This document shows, one piece after another, positions 60,001-64,000 of a DNA stretch of 64,000 bases (within the stretch, counting starts at the first letter, position 1; each line of letters begins with the position of its first letter). The position numbers were made by a program, and so were the translations under genes. This DNA comes from an uncultured Candidatus Binatia bacterium (GTDB taxonomy: Bacteria > Desulfobacterota > Binatia > UBA9968 > JAJDTQ01), in the NCBI GenBank assembly GCA_958295985.1, contig OY282432.1, positions 3,381,001 through 3,445,000 on the forward strand, given 5' to 3'. Below the pieces are notes generated by a model, which saw only the letters and a program-made list of their open reading frames with translations, was not told the origin of the DNA and did no database searches.

Positions 60001-60036
60001 CTCTCAATAATTATACTAAACAGAATAATTAAAGAG
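60001..60036. promoter_or_regulatory. AT-rich imperfect inverted repeat containing a perfect -10
   Basis: CTCTCAATAATTAT...AATAATTAAAGAG is an imperfect inverted repeat immediately upstream of the DUF234 ATPase. On the minus strand it includes TATAAT (60015-60010), a perfect -10 box, with a weak -35 region 17 bases further up. Transcription would start about 10 bases before the ATG, so the message has almost no leader. The symmetry suggests autoregulation. Confidence 0.45.
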
Positions 60037-60075
60037 AATTGCTGCGGATGTCAAACATTGGAAACCGGGCGGCGC

Positions 60076-60189
60076 TTGGTCACGGAAGGGCGCGGCTGAG
60101 ACCACGCGGTGCTTCGGGTCGAAGACATCGATGGTCTTGTAGCGGTCCGGCCGGTAGCGACCGCTTTCCAGTTCGCGATTGAAACGGCA
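60076..60189 (-). pseudogene. reverse-transcriptase fragment
   Basis: The minus-strand frame here reads RFNRELESGRYRPDRYKT, IDVFDPKHRVVSAAPFRDQ, which closely matches the start of the polymerase domain of group II/retroelement-type reverse transcriptases (pattern GxYxPxxYxxFxxxDPKxRxISAAPFRDRVVHHAL). The match stops right where VVHHAL should follow, and no YxDD domain is present. It is a remnant of about 37 codons between the ATPase and the hydrolase genes and is evidence of past mobile DNA. Confidence 0.55.
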
Positions 60190-60205
60190 GGCTCTGCCCG
60201 CTCAT

Positions 60206-61303
60206 TCACACTCGGGCGGCGACCCAGTCGTGCATGAAAGGGAAGATCTCGGCGTGGTTGTCGTAGGAGCAGTGGACGGCGCCGGGCTCCCCGGACCGAA
60301 GGAAGCGGAGCTCCTTCTCGCATTTGGCTTCTTCGTAGGTCTGCCGGGCGCAGCGCGGGTCGGTGATGATGTCGTCCTCGCCGTGGAGGATCAGCAGCGG
60401 GCACTCGACCTTCTCGATGCTGCCGGCGAGGGTGAACCGGCTCAGGCGTTGCCGGACCTCCTCGTCGGTGCTCGATCCGGTGATCCAACGGAACTGTTCC
60501 CTCAGGGGTTCGTAGAACTCGTAGATGTCCCGGTAGCAGTCATAGGGGCCGAAATGGGACACGCAAGCCTTCACGCGCTTCTCGTAGGCGGCGGCGCGGG
60601 TCACGTAGTAGCCGCCCATGCTCATCCCCATGAGGGCGATGCGGCCGGTGTCGACGTCGCCGCGGGTTTCGAGGTAGTCCACCATGGCCGATACCGGCCG
60701 CTCGAAGTCGGGGATGGCCAGGCTGTTGCGTAGTCGGAGCATCCCGCCCCGTCCGGGTCCATCCACGATGAGGCAGGCGAGGCCGCGCCTGGCAGCCTCG
60801 GGTCCGCCGACGAAGTACACCTCCTCCGCGGTGGAGTCGGCGCCGCCGGTGAAGATCAGCACCGGCGGCTTTTCGCCGGCGCCGGGGGCGTGGAAGAAGT
60901 AACCGGGCATGGAGGCGTCCTCGTAGGGCACCTCCACCCGCTCGATGCCGGGTGACAGATCCACTGCGGCGTGGAAGCTCGCGGCGGATTGGCGGTAGGT
61001 GGGAACCTTTCGGTCGTCGGTGAACGGCAGGAGGAATTCAGCGACCCGGTAGTAGTTGGCGGCGCGGAAGAAGGCCTTGCGCGCGCTCTCCGGGTGGCCG
61101 GCGGCCTGTTGCTCACGGCCGCGGCCGGCGACGCGGTCGGCGGTGTCGCGCCACTCGGCGTGCCAACTCTCGGTATCACCGGGTTTGATTCGCTGAACCG
61201 TCCGGTAGATCTCGTTGAACTCGCCGCCGCCGTAATAGCTTTCGGCCAGCAGCCGGATGCACGCGAAGGACCAACTCCTGTTCCCCGGGAAGAATTCGAA
61301 CAT
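60206..61303 (-). CDS. alpha/beta hydrolase (FrsA/dihydroxypseudooxynicotine-hydrolase-like)
   Basis: A 365-residue hydrolase. A helical N-terminal cap (FRAANYYRVAEFLLP) precedes the core: PVLIFTGGADSTAEE, oxyanion region DGPGRGGML, nucleophile elbow ALMGMSMGGYYV, acid HGEDDIITDP, and catalytic His near VHCSYDNHAEI. This cap-plus-core arrangement is typical of C-C or ester hydrolases such as 2,6-dihydroxypseudooxynicotine hydrolase. It is followed on the same strand by the RT remnant and preceded by the binding-protein gene by 35 bases, so uptake and hydrolysis may be linked. Confidence 0.85.
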   Translation of the reverse strand: MFEFFPGNRSWSFACIRLLAESYYGGGEFNEIYRTVQRIKPGDTESWHAEWRDTADRVAGRGREQQAAGHPESARKAFFRAANYYRVAEFLLPFTDDRKVPTYRQSAASFHAAVDLSPGIERVEVPYEDASMPGYFFHAPGAGEKPPVLIFTGGADSTAEEVYFVGGPEAARRGLACLIVDGPGRGGMLRLRNSLAIPDFERPVSAMVDYLETRGDVDTGRIALMGMSMGGYYVTRAAAYEKRVKACVSHFGPYDCYRDIYEFYEPLREQFRWITGSSTDEEVRQRLSRFTLAGSIEKVECPLLILHGEDDIITDPRCARQTYEEAKCEKELRFLRSGEPGAVHCSYDNHAEIFPFMHDWVAARV

Positions 61304-61338
61304 GGTCCTTCGCGTCGTTCCGGCGTTGCGGTTTCAGG

Positions 61339-62379
61339 CTACTGGTAGAGCTGCTGGATGCGCGCCTTCCACTTGTCGCCGTTGTTGCTCACCTCATGCG
61401 CAATGATCTCCGGCGCCTTGGCGAAAAACGTGACGCCCTCCAGCTCCTTGATGAGGGAGTCCCTCGGCTTCATGGTGCTGTCGGCCGGGATCAGGCCCTC
61501 ATCGACGAAGTGCTTCTGCCCCTCTGCGCTGATGGCGAACTCCATGAAGAGCTTGGCAGCGTTGGGGTGGGGCGCGTTCTTGTGGATCGCCATCATGTTG
61601 GGCCACCAGATGGCCGGCTCCCGGAAGGTGGAGTACCCGAGCCCGGGATAGCTTCGGCCGAAGGTGAACGGCGTGTACGGCAGCGTGAAGATGCCCAGGG
61701 GGAACTCCTTGAGCCCCACCGCGGCATGGAGTTGCCCCCACTTGGGCTCGTACCGTCCGACGTTGGCCTTGAACTTGGTCCAGTAGTCGGCCCATTTCTC
61801 CTCGCTCCCGCCGAACCAGGCGTGGAACGAGGCCATGTGCACGAGGTTGTTGGATCCCAGCCAGGGCGTGCGCGAGATGATCTTGCCCTTGTATTCGGGC
61901 TTGAGCAGATCATAGATGCTCCGGGGAGCCTTCTCCGGCGGGATCAGGTCTTTATTGTACGAGGCGCCGACCACGTGGATGAAGATCGGCACCTGGTTCC
62001 ATTCCTTGGGCAGCGCCTTCATGTGATGCGCGACCTTCTCGTAGCCCGCGGGTTTGAACGGCATGGTCCAGTGGTTGAGTCCGCTCAGCGGACCCGGCGA
62101 CGTACCGAACATGTCGATGGCGAATATCCCCGCCTGGGATTCCTGGCTCACCTTGCGGAGAACACCCGGCGCGCCCTGGTAGCTACCCTCCACCGTAATG
62201 CCGTACTTCTTCTCGAATGCCTGCGCAGCCTTCTTGAAGCTGGAGAACGTGATCAGCCGCAGCTTGCCTTCCTTCTTGGCCGCGGCCACCAGCTCGGCGC
62301 TGGACGCGAGCGCCATGCCGGAGAGGCAGAGAACCAAGCCCAGTGAAAGCACCATCGCCTTTGTGATCAAGCTTCGCAT
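61339..62379 (-). CDS. ABC-type extracellular solute-binding protein (iron/polyamine class)
   Basis: A 346-residue periplasmic protein. Signal peptide MRSLITKAMVLSLGLVLCLSGMALA. The mature start SSAELVAAAKKEGKLRLITFSSFKKAAQAFEKKYGI is the family 1/6 lobe-1 signature shared with ferric-binding and thiamine-binding proteins; PHPNAAKLFMEFAISAEGQ is the C-terminal block. GGGAGG precedes ATG. The matching fused permease may be the one at 56896, though it is on the opposite strand. Confidence 0.87.
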   Translation of the reverse strand: MRSLITKAMVLSLGLVLCLSGMALASSAELVAAAKKEGKLRLITFSSFKKAAQAFEKKYGITVEGSYQGAPGVLRKVSQESQAGIFAIDMFGTSPGPLSGLNHWTMPFKPAGYEKVAHHMKALPKEWNQVPIFIHVVGASYNKDLIPPEKAPRSIYDLLKPEYKGKIISRTPWLGSNNLVHMASFHAWFGGSEEKWADYWTKFKANVGRYEPKWGQLHAAVGLKEFPLGIFTLPYTPFTFGRSYPGLGYSTFREPAIWWPNMMAIHKNAPHPNAAKLFMEFAISAEGQKHFVDEGLIPADSTMKPRDSLIKELEGVTFFAKAPEIIAHEVSNNGDKWKARIQQLYQ

Positions 62380-62571
62380 GAGAACCTCCCTTGATTCGTC
62401 AGAGATCGTGATGTGCGGCCCACACTATAGCGCTATGGGACGAGCGTCAAGACCAAGCGTTTGACTTTCCGCATATCGGGCCGACCCGTCCAGCTTCTTT
62501 CGGTCGTCGCCAACAGTCAGGCTTCAGACGTCACTCGGGGCAGCCGATAAGGCTTGAGAGCTACGTCGCCG

Positions 62572-63672
62572 TCACTCGTCTCCCAACAACGTTGGATGCA
62601 AGGCTTGTTCCGGCGTCAGCGGTTCCATATGCGCAAGCTTGTTGCGTACCCGGCGAAGCCTCTGCGTTTGTGCCCTCAATCGCGGCGGTACTTCATCCCG
62701 ATCGAGATACCACGCAAGCTTACCTAGATCGAGATCCAGAGGATCCCTTATCTGTTGGCCACCTCCGCTTTCAATGGGCAGCTTAATGTACCGACCCTGA
62801 CGCTCTACCAGACCTACACGCCTTTGTTCGACCAACGGCAAAAGGACCGCAGCTTGCGCCGCCCAGAGCCTCTGTCGCACCACGCGTGACGACCCCGACA
62901 CCTCCAGCAGCGCTGAATGCACGATGGGCTGTTGAACAGGCCCATCGACTGTCCCCGCCTCCCACGTCCTTAAGGTTTCCGGTGTCCACCCTCGATGTTG
63001 CGCATATCTCTTCAAGGCGCTGCATGGATTCAACGCCTCCACGAGCGGTAACGCAAGAAGTTCCTCCGCTAGCAAGCTGTCCCACTGCGCTACCTGCGCC
63101 ACCGTGTGTGCCAGAAGCAAACGATGTTCACGGCACGCGACGCTCAAGCGGGCTTTCCAAAGAGCGAAGACGAACAAATCTGACACATCCACGTCGTCGC
63201 GAAAGTCACGACACACCAGAGCAACTTCCCGCCGCAACTCGTTGACCGCTGCTTCGCCCGACAATACTACAACAAACACGCTCCGGCTCAAAAGGTCTAC
63301 ATTGCGACATGCATCCGAGTAGTTGCTAAGGGCCTCGGCCCAATAGGGCCAAGCGGTGCCGTCGATATTCTCTAGCCACAAAAGCCTGCCTTGAAACGAC
63401 TCTGCCACAGCTAATTCTGCAACGTTACCAATCTCGAATGGAGACACATCGCGACACACTTGTTGCCGCAAGGAACCAACTGGATCCAATCCGTCGCGGG
63501 AGGCATCAATAGATGTCCATTCAAGAACCGCGTACAGGCGTTCCCGCAGGTCTCTCTCCAACCCATCAGGAACTCCGCCCGGAAACCGAGCAACCACATT
63601 TACGCCGTCTCTGACGGCCCCTTCCACGTCGTCCACAAACGACGAGGGTCCGGGAAGACTCCAGAAATCCAC
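62572..63672 (-). CDS. protein of unknown function
   Basis: A 366-residue soluble protein that I do not recognise. It starts MDFWSLPGPSSFVDDVEGAVRDG and contains FVVVLSGEAAVNELRREVALV with surrounding acidic segments, possibly a degenerate nucleotide-binding fold, and a basic C-terminal stretch LRAQTQRLRRVRNKLAHM. No Walker A is visible. GTG 63672 sits 3 bases after the stop of the upstream partial gene, with GGAG in range, so the two are one operon. Codon use is less GC-extreme than in the rest of the window. A defence-island or signalling role is possible but unsupported. Confidence 0.6.
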   Translation of the reverse strand: MDFWSLPGPSSFVDDVEGAVRDGVNVVARFPGGVPDGLERDLRERLYAVLEWTSIDASRDGLDPVGSLRQQVCRDVSPFEIGNVAELAVAESFQGRLLWLENIDGTAWPYWAEALSNYSDACRNVDLLSRSVFVVVLSGEAAVNELRREVALVCRDFRDDVDVSDLFVFALWKARLSVACREHRLLLAHTVAQVAQWDSLLAEELLALPLVEALNPCSALKRYAQHRGWTPETLRTWEAGTVDGPVQQPIVHSALLEVSGSSRVVRQRLWAAQAAVLLPLVEQRRVGLVERQGRYIKLPIESGGGQQIRDPLDLDLGKLAWYLDRDEVPPRLRAQTQRLRRVRNKLAHMEPLTPEQALHPTLLGDE

Positions 63673-63675
63673 CCA

Positions 63676-64000
63676 TTAGTCTCCGGCTCGACGCAATATC
63701 CGCGCAATGACTGAATCCATCTGCCACGCGTCCCTTCCCGTCCGACTCACGACATGAAGGAGTTCTCCCCACCGGAGGCTCCTCCTTAGCGAATGATCAT
63801 CTATCCCCAATTCAGCCGTAAGCCCTTGGAGATCGCTCCATGTCGCTTCTCCTACGGCCAGCCACTTCAGCGCATTGAATATCTCGGGGTTTTCGAGCCC
63901 GAACCACGAACGCTGTTGCGAAGCATCGCCGGCGTCGAGATCCCGGGCCAACTTATCGAGGCTTTCCTCCAGATTACCCGTCTCCTGGTGTAGCCCATGC
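63676..64000 (-). CDS. C-terminal part of an unknown protein, running off the window
   Basis: The frame is open from the window edge. The last 107 residues read ...SLDKLARDLDAGD, RSWFGLENPEIFNALKWLAVGEATWSDLQGLTAELGIDDHSLRRSLRW, then WQMDSVIARILRRAGD. The part after residue 40 looks like a winged-helix C-terminal domain as found after NTPase modules. The N-terminus and any catalytic domain lie beyond 64000. It is coupled to the downstream unknown gene (3-base gap). Confidence 0.55.
   Translation of the reverse strand, partial: HGLHQETGNLEESLDKLARDLDAGDASQQRSWFGLENPEIFNALKWLAVGEATWSDLQGLTAELGIDDHSLRRSLRWGELLHVVSRTGRDAWQMDSVIARILRRAGD

Noticed and set aside
1-64000. tRNA, rRNA, CRISPR array or complete insertion sequence
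   Set aside because: I looked for cloverleaf ends, rRNA signatures, regularly spaced repeats and transposase motifs and saw none; only remnants (hsdS, RT) are present.

Overview
This is a GC-rich, gene-dense bacterial chromosome fragment with about 62 protein-coding genes. I saw no rRNA, tRNA or CRISPR array. Gram-negative physiology is suggested by a lipoprotein MltA lytic transglycosylase, a Tat-exported aldo/keto reductase, several ABC transporters with exported binding proteins, and respiratory genes (CtaG, NuoB). The mix of amidohydrolases, LLM flavin oxidoreductases, UbiD, ornithine-cyclodeaminase-like paralogues and many MFS exporters resembles uncultured soil or marine lineages (deltaproteobacteria-like, Tectomicrobia-like). 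That placement is inference only. No recognisable dedicated transcription factor is encoded in the window apart from two Phd antitoxins.

Layout. 1-1711 (-): a TlpA thioredoxin (cut by the edge), CtaG and a membrane protein. 1874-3574 (+): MFS and VOC proteins. 3599-6980 (-): two ornithine-cyclodeaminase-like proteins flanking MltA. 7396-8256 (+): a bacterial voltage-gated sodium channel. 8342-16513 (+): a catabolic island of seven collinear genes (M24 creatinase-like, enolase superfamily, opine-dehydrogenase-like, LLM oxidoreductase, two M20 amidohydrolases, a DUF6282-like hydrolase) meeting a maleylacetate-reductase-like dehydrogenase head-on. 17772-20157 (-): two Phd/PIN toxin-antitoxin modules around an EamA transporter; one toxin is frameshifted. 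20419-28395 (+): a carboxyltransferase-like protein, tandem ACMSD-type amidohydrolases, MFS, a MetE-like protein, a tyrosine phosphatase, 3-hydroxyanthranilate dioxygenase and a CDP-alcohol phosphotransferase. 28436-37698 (-): MFS, a flippase-like protein, an NAD-epimerase, an aldo/keto reductase and a complete livKHMGF-type ABC transporter. 37877-40961 (+): a heme-oxygenase-like diiron protein and a molybdenum hydroxylase large subunit. 41153-45205 (+): Fic, an hsdS remnant, UbiD and a third ornithine-cyclodeaminase-like gene. 45219-49645: mutY, a DUF2064 glycosyltransferase, TVP38 and a MerA-like flavoprotein.

49642-53845 (-) is the most striking unit: a tightly packed run of orphan NuoB, a Rieske ferredoxin, monothiol glutaredoxin, a truncated globin, a ferritin-VIT (MbfA-type) iron exporter and a double-domain SagB-type nitroreductase. 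It is preceded by a good sigma70-like promoter with a palindrome in its spacer. It looks like an uncharacterised iron/Fe-S/redox operon.

The right end (54051-64000) has FxsA, MATE, SDR, a two-domain ABC permease, and then an accessory stretch: a DUF234 ATPase with an AT-rich promoter, a reverse-transcriptase remnant, an alpha/beta hydrolase, an iron-type binding protein, and two unrecognised coupled genes running off the edge.
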